A DNA stretch of 18,466 nt from JBBDXI01 sp040902425 (GTDB taxonomy: Bacteria > Planctomycetota > Phycisphaerae > Phycisphaerales > UBA1924). The notes beneath the pieces were generated by a model that did not search any database, was not told the DNA's origin, and saw nothing but the letters and a program-made list of their open reading frames with translations. Numbering within the stretch: the first letter of the stretch is position 1; every line of letters begins with the position of its first letter. This document shows positions 5,946-11,951 of the stretch, piece after piece. The stretch covers positions 1-18,466 of the forward strand of contig JBBDXI010000084.1 of the NCBI GenBank assembly GCA_040902425.1, given 5' to 3'. A program made the translations under genes and the position numbers.

Positions 5946-7607
5946 TCACCCCTGTCCGGCGACGTGATCGACCTCGTCGAGCGTCGTCACGCCTTCGGCG
6001 ACGAGTCTCCAGCCGCTCTGGGCGAGGGTGGTGAAGTGGCCGCTTTCGATGACCTTCTTCATGGCCTGGATGCTGGGCTCCTTGAGGACGACGTCGCGGA
6101 GGTCGTCGGTGAAGTCCAGCAGCTCGAACAGGGCGCGGCGGCCGCGGTAGCCGGTGCGGAGGCACTTGGCGCAGCCGGTGGAGGAGAACATCTGGGTCTT
6201 GTTGCCGAGGAACTTGCCGAGGCGCGTCGCGGTGCCCGGGAGGACGGGGATGGGGCGCTTGCAGGAGTCGCAGAGGACCCGGATGAGCCGCTGGGCGAGG
6301 ACCAGGTCGAGGGAGTTGGCGACGAGGTAGGGCTCGACCTTCAGGTCGAGCAGGCGGAAGATGGCGGAGATCGTGTCCTTGCTGTGGACGGTGGAGAACA
6401 CCAGGTGCCCGGTCATGGCGGCCTGCATCGCGGTCCGCGCGGTCTCCTCATCGCGGATCTCGCCGACGAGGATGACGTCGGGGTCCTGGCGGAGGACGCT
6501 GCGGAGGAGCGAGCCGAACGTGGCGTGCTCGCCTCGCGTGGCGCCGGAGTTGACGGGGATCTGCGTGACGTGGTCGAGCTGGTACTCGACGGGGTCCTCG
6601 ATGGTGACCACGTTGCGGGAGTAGCGGTCGATCTGGCGGAGGGCGTTGTAGAGGGTGGTGGTCTTGCCCGAGCCGGTGGGCCCGCAGACCAGGAGCAGGC
6701 CGTGGTCCTGGTCGCAGGTGCGTTTGAGGCGGTCGTACATGTAGCCGGCGAGGCCCAGCTCGTCGAGGGAGTGCGGGACGTAGCGGTCATCCAAGACGCG
6801 GATGACCATCTTCTGGCCGTGCACCGAGGGCGTGAAGCTGACGCGGTACTCGATGCGGCGGTCGGGGAACTTGGCGGAGAAGTGGCCCTCCTGGACCGCA
6901 TCCCGCGCGGCCATCTGCATCTGGCAGGCGGTTTTGACCAGGCCGCCGACGAGGTCGCCGACGCGCCGCGGCATCTCGACCAGCGAGATCATCTGGCCGT
7001 CGACGCGCATGCGGACGAGGGTCTCCTCGCCGCGGGGCTCCATGTGGATGTCGGTGGCGCGGGCCTTACTCGCGATCTGGAGGAAGACGAGGACGGCGCG
7101 GGGGCCCTCGCCCTGGGCCTGGAGGACCTGGGAGGGCTGGCCGTTGGCCTCGATGATGACGACCGGTTCCTCGCGGGTGTCCTTGGGCGGGAGGGTGTCG
7201 AGAAGGCGGTCGAGTTCCGCGCCCCAGTCGGCCTCGCCGGAGGGGGGGCGGGGGCGGGAGCGGGCATCGCCGTCCTCGCGCCGGGATTTTTTCTTCGGGG
7301 CGGGGGCGGGGGCCTCGACGACCTCCGCGATGAACTCGTGGTCGCCGATGCGGATGGTGTCGCCCTGGTTGATGGGCGACTGGTCGATCTTCTCCTCGTT
7401 GAGGCGGGTGCCGTTGCGGCTGTTCAGGTCGCGCAGGCGGAAGCCCCCGCTCTCCAGGTCGGGCTCCACCACGCAGTGGAAGCGGGAGAGCTTCTCGTCG
7501 TGGAGGCAGATGGCGTTGTCGGGGTGGCGGCCGATGGAGACCGGCTCATCCTCGACCTTGACGGTCCGGCCCTGCCAGTTCGCCGGCCGCAGCAGCAGCT
7601 TCGCCAA
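5946..7607 (-). CDS. FHA domain-GspE/PilB-type secretion ATPase fusion
   Basis: 553 residues from a TTG at 7607, chosen because GGAGG lies 7 nt upstream; no ATG fits. Residues about 20-92 form an FHA phosphothreonine-binding domain (SIGRHPDN, LSRFHC, LNSRNGTRLNEEKI). A basic Pro-rich linker (about 98-125) follows. From about 170 comes the GspE/PilB ATPase: Asp box TDIHMEP (185-191), Walker A GPTGSGKT (309-316), Walker B region DVILVGEIRDEE (377-388), His box GHLVFSTVHSKDT (400-412), and a zinc tetracysteine C446/C449...C479/C482. These hexameric ATPases power type II secretion or type IV pilus assembly. The usual N-terminal MshEN domain, which binds the inner-membrane platform or c-di-GMP, is absent and FHA stands in its place, suggesting control by Ser/Thr kinases. 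No pilin or secretin gene is nearby. Confidence 0.9.
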   Translation of the reverse strand: MAKLLLRPANWQGRTVKVEDEPVSIGRHPDNAICLHDEKLSRFHCVVEPDLESGGFRLRDLNSRNGTRLNEEKIDQSPINQGDTIRIGDHEFIAEVVEAPAPAPKKKSRREDGDARSRPRPPSGEADWGAELDRLLDTLPPKDTREEPVVIIEANGQPSQVLQAQGEGPRAVLVFLQIASKARATDIHMEPRGEETLVRMRVDGQMISLVEMPRRVGDLVGGLVKTACQMQMAARDAVQEGHFSAKFPDRRIEYRVSFTPSVHGQKMVIRVLDDRYVPHSLDELGLAGYMYDRLKRTCDQDHGLLLVCGPTGSGKTTTLYNALRQIDRYSRNVVTIEDPVEYQLDHVTQIPVNSGATRGEHATFGSLLRSVLRQDPDVILVGEIRDEETARTAMQAAMTGHLVFSTVHSKDTISAIFRLLDLKVEPYLVANSLDLVLAQRLIRVLCDSCKRPIPVLPGTATRLGKFLGNKTQMFSSTGCAKCLRTGYRGRRALFELLDFTDDLRDVVLKEPSIQAMKKVIESGHFTTLAQSGWRLVAEGVTTLDEVDHVAGQG

Positions 7608-7683
7608 AGAGAGACCTCCGAAGGACCGGGCGGGTGGCCCACCGGTCTGGCCGCGGGGGCGTTCCGCACCGGTGGCAACGGTA

Positions 7684-7689
7684 ATCCTA
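7684..7689 (-). promoter_or_regulatory. Candidate -10 box TAGGAT for the FHA-GspE gene
   Basis: GCGTTAGGAT on the minus strand lies 76 nt before the TTG start, which would give a leader of about 70 nt with the GGAGG site. No good -35. Low certainty. Confidence 0.3.
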
Positions 7690-7739
7690 ACGCATAGGAG
7701 AGGGGCGGGTTGCGGGAGGTGGGCGAGGGTTGGGGCGGA

Positions 7740-7785
7740 GGCACGGGCGGGCGGCCGCGCCGCGGCCTCAAGCCACCCGTGGCAC
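7740..7785. repeat. Palindromic element F1
   Basis: The ends read GGCACGGG (7740-7747) and CCCGTGGCAC (7776-7785), pairing as CACGGG/CCCGTG. Inside is a second 7-bp stem, GGCCGCG (7753-7759) and CGCGGCC (7761-7767). The same ends border the in-frame elements at 12507 and 16243, so this is an intergenic member of that family. Confidence 0.6.
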
Positions 7786-7859
7786 ATCGCAGCCTCAAGT
7801 CGCCCGTGGCACAGGGAGACCGTGGCACGGCGTCGGCTCGGAGAGCCGACCTACGCAAG
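7765..7859. repeat. Cluster of partial repeat units and a GTCGGCTC hairpin
   Basis: Two 22-bp copies (7765-7786, overlapping the end of F1, and 7792-7813) start GCCTCAAG and end CCCGTGGCACA, differing at two bases. They are followed by CCGTGGCACGG (7820-7830) and a perfect hairpin GTCGGCTC-GGA-GAGCCGAC (7832-7850). The cluster fills the gap up to the stop codon of the dockerin gene (7860). It looks like nested or successive insertions, and the hairpin could also act as a transcription end signal for that gene. Confidence 0.55.
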
Positions 7860-8720
7860 TCAGGGGCAGCCGGCGGCGTATTTGGTAAGGAAGCAGCCGA
7901 AGTCGGCGACGTTGAGGGCAGGGGCTGTGGTGCTCTGGTCGCAGTTGGCGTAGGCCTCGCCGGCGGCGTAGCGGGTGAGGAAGCAGCCGAAGTCGGCGAC
8001 GTTGAGGACAGGGGCTGTGGTGCTGTCGTCGCAGTTGGCGTAGCAGGTCTGGGGGAGGGTCCAGGTGAACTGCATGGCGATGGCGCCGCCGTTGCCGCCG
8101 CCGCCCCAGCCGGTGTTGGAGGTATAGCTGGCGACGGCGATGCCCTGGGCACCGCTGGTGCCGTGGTGGCTGTTGACCCAGTCGAGGCCGCCGGTGCCGC
8201 CGGTGGTGCCGGTGTGGCGGACCATGATAAGCAGCGGCCCGCCGACGTAGGTGTAGGGGGTGGAGAACTCGATGGGTGGGCAGAAGGGGTTGCGGTTGGG
8301 CGTGAGCGCGCCGCCGGGGAAATAGCCGGGGGCCATCTGGAGCGAGCCGGTGCGGACGGCGGTGAGGTCGGGGCCCCAGTTATTGCTCGCGTCGGCGAGG
8401 TCGAGATTGCCGGGGGTGCGGGCGGCCTGGCCGAGGTAGATGTCGAAGTTGCTGCAGATGGCGGGGACGGGGGGGTAGCTGGCCTGGGCCTGCCAGCTCC
8501 AGAGGCGCCAGGAGACGCCGGTGATCACAGCGCCGGCGGGGAGGCGGCCGGCGAGCTCGGCCTCGCCGATGACGGTCAACCACGAGCGGGGCTGGCTGAA
8601 GAGGAGGGTGGTGTAGCCTCCGGTGCCGGCGGTGGACACCGCGTTCTGCGTGACGATGACGGTGTCGGCGGCGGCGGAAAGGGCGAGGGCGAGCGGGGCG
8701 GCGAGGGCGAGGGTGCGCAT
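7860..8720 (-). CDS. Secreted protein with tandem GC-type dockerin repeats
   Basis: 286 residues from the ATG at 8720, chosen because AGGAGG lies 7 nt upstream. The reading frame stays open for 34 more codons, but these would precede the signal peptide. Residues 1-18 (MRTLALAAPLALALSAAA) form a signal peptide. The central region is Gly/Thr/Asn/Trp-rich and beta-like (for example GAVITGVSWRLWSW and LLIMVRHTGTTGGTGGLDW), with no recognised catalytic motif. The C-terminus has two dockerin-like units YANC(D)xSTTAPxLNVADFGCFLT(R/K)YAAG ending in CP, as in the protein at 3609 but with STTAP instead of STAAP. It is probably a surface or extracellular protein whose fold resembles a carbohydrate-binding sandwich; that last point is a guess from composition. 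Confidence 0.82.
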   Translation of the reverse strand: MRTLALAAPLALALSAAADTVIVTQNAVSTAGTGGYTTLLFSQPRSWLTVIGEAELAGRLPAGAVITGVSWRLWSWQAQASYPPVPAICSNFDIYLGQAARTPGNLDLADASNNWGPDLTAVRTGSLQMAPGYFPGGALTPNRNPFCPPIEFSTPYTYVGGPLLIMVRHTGTTGGTGGLDWVNSHHGTSGAQGIAVASYTSNTGWGGGGNGGAIAMQFTWTLPQTCYANCDDSTTAPVLNVADFGCFLTRYAAGEAYANCDQSTTAPALNVADFGCFLTKYAAGCP

Positions 8721-8793
8721 GGGGGTTCCTCCTGAGGCACAGTGTCGCGGAGGCGGGGGGGGTGTCAAGGAAGAACCGAGATCCCGGGGCGAA

Positions 8794-8834
8794 GATTCGG
8801 AAAATGAAGATTCATGATTCACGATCCAAGATTC
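8794..8834. repeat. AT-rich array of GATTC words
   Basis: GATTC occurs at 8794, 8809, 8816 and 8830, with GATCC at 8823; spacings are 15, 7, 7 and 7. The tract is far lower in GC than its surroundings. It lies between the dockerin gene's leader and the end of the methyltransferase gene, overlapping the latter's stop codon. Confidence 0.5.
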
Positions 8835-9578
8835 AAGATGGGATGCGGGGGGCTGCCTCGGCGGTCATGACGGTGTACATGCCGTTGCGCCAGGCGCAGT
8901 CCGGGTGGGTGAAGCCGGCGGCGGCGAGCATCGCGAAGTGCTCGGGGAGGGGCGTGTAGTGGTCGTGGGCGGTGACGTGGTCGATGAGGCTCTGGAGTTC
9001 TTCGGGGGAGCAGTGGGCGGGCTGGCGGCAGAAGGTGAGCCAGAGGTCCCAGTGGGTGGCGTGGATGTGGGGCGTGGCGCCGAGGAGCTGGTCGGCGAAG
9101 GCGAGATGGCCGCCGGGCGCGAGCCAGCGGACGAAGGAGTGGTAGAGGGCGGCCTTGTCCTGCACGTGGTGGAGGCTCATGCAGGAGGAGATGAGGTCGA
9201 AGGAGGCGGGGGGGAGGTCGAGGTCCTCGAAGCGGGCGGTGAGGGTGGTGAGGCGCTGGCTGGTGGCGGCGGGGGGCACCGACTTCGCCGCAGAGCCGGC
9301 GGAGTCGGTGGCACGGGGGGCGCGGGACGCGGTGAGGGCGGTCATCTCGGGGGGCGGCATCGACGGCGGTGATGCGGGCGGCGGGGTACTTCGCGAGGAG
9401 GCGGAGCGTGAGGTTGCCGGTTCCGCAGCCCAGCTCGAGGATGCGGGGGGCGGCGGGCGGGGAGTAGTCGAAGGAGGCGGTCGGTCATCTCGTCGTAGCG
9501 GGGGACCGCGCGGCGGATGAGGGAGTCGTAGGACGCGGCCATGGGGCCGAAGTAGTCGGGGGCGGAGGGGGCGGGCAT
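8833..9578 (-). pseudogene. Class I SAM-dependent methyltransferase, two frameshifts
   Basis: The N-terminus (MPAPSAPDYFGPMAASYDSLIRRAVPRYDEMTDRLLRLLP) begins at ATG 9578. The frame then breaks at a C6 run (9445-9450), the SAM motif RILELGCGTGNLTLRLLAKYP reads in a second frame, and a second C6 run (9349-9354) returns it to the frame PEMTAL...FDLISSCMSLHHV...LAPGGHLAFADQL that runs to the stop. Removing one C from each run joins all parts into one methyltransferase of about 247 residues with motif I, the post-II region and the LAPGG motif in order. Either the assembly has two homopolymer errors or the gene is decaying. A 38-bp-class palindromic element (9277-9310) is read through in frame as ATDSAGSAAKSVPP. 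TACGCT 7 nt before ATG suggests a leaderless start. The substrate is unknown. Confidence 0.8.
9274..9314. repeat. Palindromic element D inside the methyltransferase gene
   Basis: The left arm CACCGACTTCGCCG (9277-9290) and right arm CGGCGGAGTCGGTG (9297-9310) form a 14-bp stem with one T-G pair. The loop is CAGAGC, the same hexamer as in element C at 16665. GGCAC sequences flank both ends. The element is translated in frame between the conserved strands of the methyltransferase fold. Confidence 0.65.
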
Positions 9579-9585
9579 GGTTCGC

Positions 9586-9591
9586 AGCGTA
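9586..9591 (-). promoter_or_regulatory. -10 box TACGCT, leaderless start of methyltransferase gene
   Basis: Minus strand: CGATACGCT, seven bases (GCGAACC), ATG at 9578. No Shine-Dalgarno. Its presence argues that the gene was, or is, a normal transcribed gene. Confidence 0.5.
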
Positions 9592-9600
9592 TCGGGCGGA

Positions 9601-9640
9601 GCACTGCTGCGCGGCGAAGACGCCGCGAGCTGTGGCACCC
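9601..9640. repeat. Palindromic element E (intergenic)
   Basis: The inner stem CGCGGCG (9610-9616) and CGCCGCG (9621-9627) closes on the loop AAGA. An outer, imperfect stem pairs CAC/GTG, and the element ends in TGTGGCACCC. The AAGA loop and GTGGCACCC end match element A at 12507. It lies between the start of the methyltransferase and the stop of the large gene at 9650. Confidence 0.55.
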
Positions 9641-9649
9641 GATGGCGGG

Positions 9650-11815
9650 TCAGCCGCGTCCGGTGAAGCCGCGGAACATCGTTCCGGTGTCGGTGCCCCA
9701 TTCCCAGTTGGCGAGGAGGCCGACGCGGGTGATCCGGAGGCCCTTCAGGTGGGGGTAGACGTCGGTGATGCGGCGGTGGACGATGGGCTCGCCGTCGATG
9801 GTGACGAGGAAGTTGTCGCCGTCGCAGACGGCGCGGAGCTGGATGGGGTGGCCCCAGCGGATGCGCTGCTCGCCGGTGCAGCTCCAGACGGCGTCGAAGA
9901 TGTCCTCGAAGCCGTTGATGTTCAGGAACGTCGAGATGGAGCCGGTGTTCAGGCCGTCGTGGACCCAGGCGTTGATGAGCAGGTGGTTGCGCTCATCCTG
10001 CCAGAAGACGAAGCCGGAGCGGCAGCGGTGGTTCTGGTGGCGGGCGGTGCCGGGGGGCGTCATCTCCATCTCGACGTCCGCCAGGTCCGGGTTGTCCCAC
10101 TCGACCGTGTAGATGGTGCGGTGGGGGCACGGCTCGCCGACGCTGGCGGCGACGCGGGCGGCGCCCTCGCCGGTGATCTCGAAGAGGCCCAGGCCCACAT
10201 CGCGGCGCCAGACCTTGTTGCCCTCGGCGGTGCGGTGCCCGGCGAGGTTGCGGCGCTGGCCCCTGAAGTCGTCCCGGATGAGGACCCGCCGGCCGCGGGC
10301 GTGCCAGGGCGGGCCCATGTCGAGCGCGGCGGGGATGGGCAGGGCGCGGGGGTGGGCCTCGAAGTCGCGGATGAGGCCGGAGGCGCCGGAGGCGATGATG
10401 CCGACGGCGGTGGGGGCGGGGCCGGGCTCGGGCACCTCGGTGGGGGGGAAGGCCAGGGCGCCGTTGACGAAGCAGCGGACCTCGCGCCCGTCGTCGAGGA
10501 TCATGAGCGAGGCGGGGCGGCCTGGGGGAAGGGCGACCGGGGCCGTCGCGAGGGTGGCGGCGGCGCCGCGCTCGCGCCGCTGGAGCGACGCGTCGCCGGC
10601 CGCAAGGGTGAAGGCCAGGTGCGTGTCGGGCCCGCCGGCGCGCCACGCGAGGCCGAGGGGGCCAGCGCCGGCCGGGGGACGGACCAGGGCGTGGAGGAGG
10701 CCGGTCGGGGCGCCGGGGTCCGAGAGCAGCACCGCGTCGCCCGCCGGGGTTGAGCCCTCGCCGGTGCGCCGCAGGTCAGCGCCGGTGACCCTCCAGCGCG
10801 CGGCCGGCGAGCCGGTGGTGAGCGCATCGGCCACGTGCGCGCCGCCGAACGGGCCCGCCAGCGCGGGCACATGGGCGACGGTCACGCCGTGGACCCGCGT
10901 GTCCATGGTGAAGCCGATCTCGCCGATGACGGACTGCCAGATGCCGGCGTGGACCTCCGGGTCATCCGCGGCCGCGTCGATGGCGACGGGCCGCATCGCC
11001 GGGTAGGCGCCGGCGCCGCGGGCGCCGGGGAGGGCGGCGGCGTAGTAGGCGGCGCCGCGCTCGCGGAGGATGACGATGTAGTAGACCTGGGTGTTCTGGA
11101 AGCCGGTGGTGAGGATGGCGGGCGAGCCGGCGGCGCGGGCGCGCAGCTCGCCGTTGTCGTTGGTCTCGCTGGAGTGGATGATGAAGGCGCTGCCCTCGGC
11201 GGCCGGGTCGGCGGGGATGGCGCTCAGGAAGAAGCCGACGGCGAAGTTGTCGCGGTAGAAGACCGGGGCCTCGGCGCGCTGGCGCATGCGGTACCAGCGG
11301 TGGATCTTGCGGGGGAGCGAGAGGCGGGGTCGGTGGCCGAGCCAGCGGAGGACGCGGGTGGGGAGCGGGTCGGTCTCGCTGGCCCTGAACCAGCGGCCCA
11401 CCTGGCGGACCCAGCTCTTGAGCTCGGTGGTCTGCGACATGTTGTGGCCGTTGGTGGCGAAGACGGCGAGCGCCAGGCCGGGCCGGCGGGGGAAGGGGCC
11501 GTAGGAGAGGCCGGCGCGCCCCCAGCCGTGGATCGCCGGGGGCTGGATGCGCAGGGCGCCATGGTCGATGGCGATGATGCGCTCGACATCGACCCCGCCG
11601 CGCGCGAGGCCGGGGGACTCCGGGACGGGCGTGCCGATGACGCGCCCGCGGGGGCGGTCGTCGGAGAAGAGGTCGCGGAGCAGCGGCGGATCGCCGGGCG
11701 GCGCCTCCGGGGCGGGGCGCGGGGCGTGCGCGACAGGCGTGGCGGGAGCGGGGCTCGCGGCGGGGGTCGTGTGGGGAGAGTCGGTCAGGCGTGGACCTCG
11801 GGCCGGCGTGGGGGC
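9650..11815 (-). CDS. Large protein with two lectin/ConA-like modules (5' end in assembly gap)
   Basis: 721 residues are visible and the frame runs into the Ns. The only early ATG (11440, MSQTTELK) lies after protein-like sequence (HGWGRAGLSYGPFPRRPGLALAVFATNGHN), so the true start is probably lost. The first part is Pro/Ala-rich (to about residue 45). A middle region has RVLRWLGHRPRLSLPRKIHRWYRMRQ and APVFYRDNFAVGFFLSAIPA. Two beta-rich regions follow: about 300-500 (with LAWRAGGPDTHLAF and REVRCFVNGALAF) and about 530-721 (with RDDFRG, SGFVFWQDERNHLLINAWVHDG, FLVTIDGEPIVHR and GLRITRVGLLANWEWGTDTGTMF). The pattern resembles LamG or 3-keto-disaccharide-hydrolase type sandwiches. No signal peptide is visible, and no catalytic residue can be named. 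Function unknown; carbohydrate binding is a weak inference. Confidence 0.72.
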   Translation of the reverse strand, partial: APTPARGPRLTDSPHTTPAASPAPATPVAHAPRPAPEAPPGDPPLLRDLFSDDRPRGRVIGTPVPESPGLARGGVDVERIIAIDHGALRIQPPAIHGWGRAGLSYGPFPRRPGLALAVFATNGHNMSQTTELKSWVRQVGRWFRASETDPLPTRVLRWLGHRPRLSLPRKIHRWYRMRQRAEAPVFYRDNFAVGFFLSAIPADPAAEGSAFIIHSSETNDNGELRARAAGSPAILTTGFQNTQVYYIVILRERGAAYYAAALPGARGAGAYPAMRPVAIDAAADDPEVHAGIWQSVIGEIGFTMDTRVHGVTVAHVPALAGPFGGAHVADALTTGSPAARWRVTGADLRRTGEGSTPAGDAVLLSDPGAPTGLLHALVRPPAGAGPLGLAWRAGGPDTHLAFTLAAGDASLQRRERGAAATLATAPVALPPGRPASLMILDDGREVRCFVNGALAFPPTEVPEPGPAPTAVGIIASGASGLIRDFEAHPRALPIPAALDMGPPWHARGRRVLIRDDFRGQRRNLAGHRTAEGNKVWRRDVGLGLFEITGEGAARVAASVGEPCPHRTIYTVEWDNPDLADVEMEMTPPGTARHQNHRCRSGFVFWQDERNHLLINAWVHDGLNTGSISTFLNINGFEDIFDAVWSCTGEQRIRWGHPIQLRAVCDGDNFLVTIDGEPIVHRRITDVYPHLKGLRITRVGLLANWEWGTDTGTMFRGFTGRG

Positions 11816-11825
11816 NNNNNNNNNN
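11816..11825. other. Scaffold gap (10 Ns)
   Basis: Ten consecutive Ns. The real gap length and even the adjacency of the two flanks are unknown. Any reading frame crossing it is artificial. Confidence 0.99.
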
Positions 11826-11864
11826 ATTTCTACGCGCGGGCGGCGGCTCACAGCGCCCGTGCTG

Positions 11865-11870
11865 TAGAAT
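11865..11870 (+). promoter_or_regulatory. Candidate -10 box TAGAAT for the zinc-ribbon methyltransferase
   Basis: GCTGTAGAAT lies 82 nt before the TTG start at 11952. No -35 hexamer is evident. The rest of 11826-11951 is GC-rich, with a CCCCCCCGGGACGGGGG inverted stretch and no other gene. Confidence 0.4.
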
Positions 11871-11951
11871 CCGCCCCGCCGCCCCGCCCCCCCGGGACGG
11901 GGGCCGGCGTGGGCGGGGAGTGCGATCGGCCGCGAGCGTGAGGGACCCCCG

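Noticed and set aside
5667..7697. 676-codon open frame on the plus strand
   Set aside because: It is antisense to the FHA-GspE gene. Its translation is low-complexity Gly/Ala/Val/Asp/Glu, typical of the complement of a GC-rich gene.
7765..7813. Two spaced 22-bp repeats as a minimal CRISPR
   Set aside because: Only two imperfect copies, a 5-bp spacer and no cas genes. They are fragments of the dispersed palindromic family.
8739..8768. Perfect TTGACA (minus strand, 8768-8763) as a -35 for the dockerin gene at 8720
   Set aside because: A -10 at normal spacing (CACTGT, 8744-8739) would start transcription inside the AGGAGG ribosome site. The match is probably chance.
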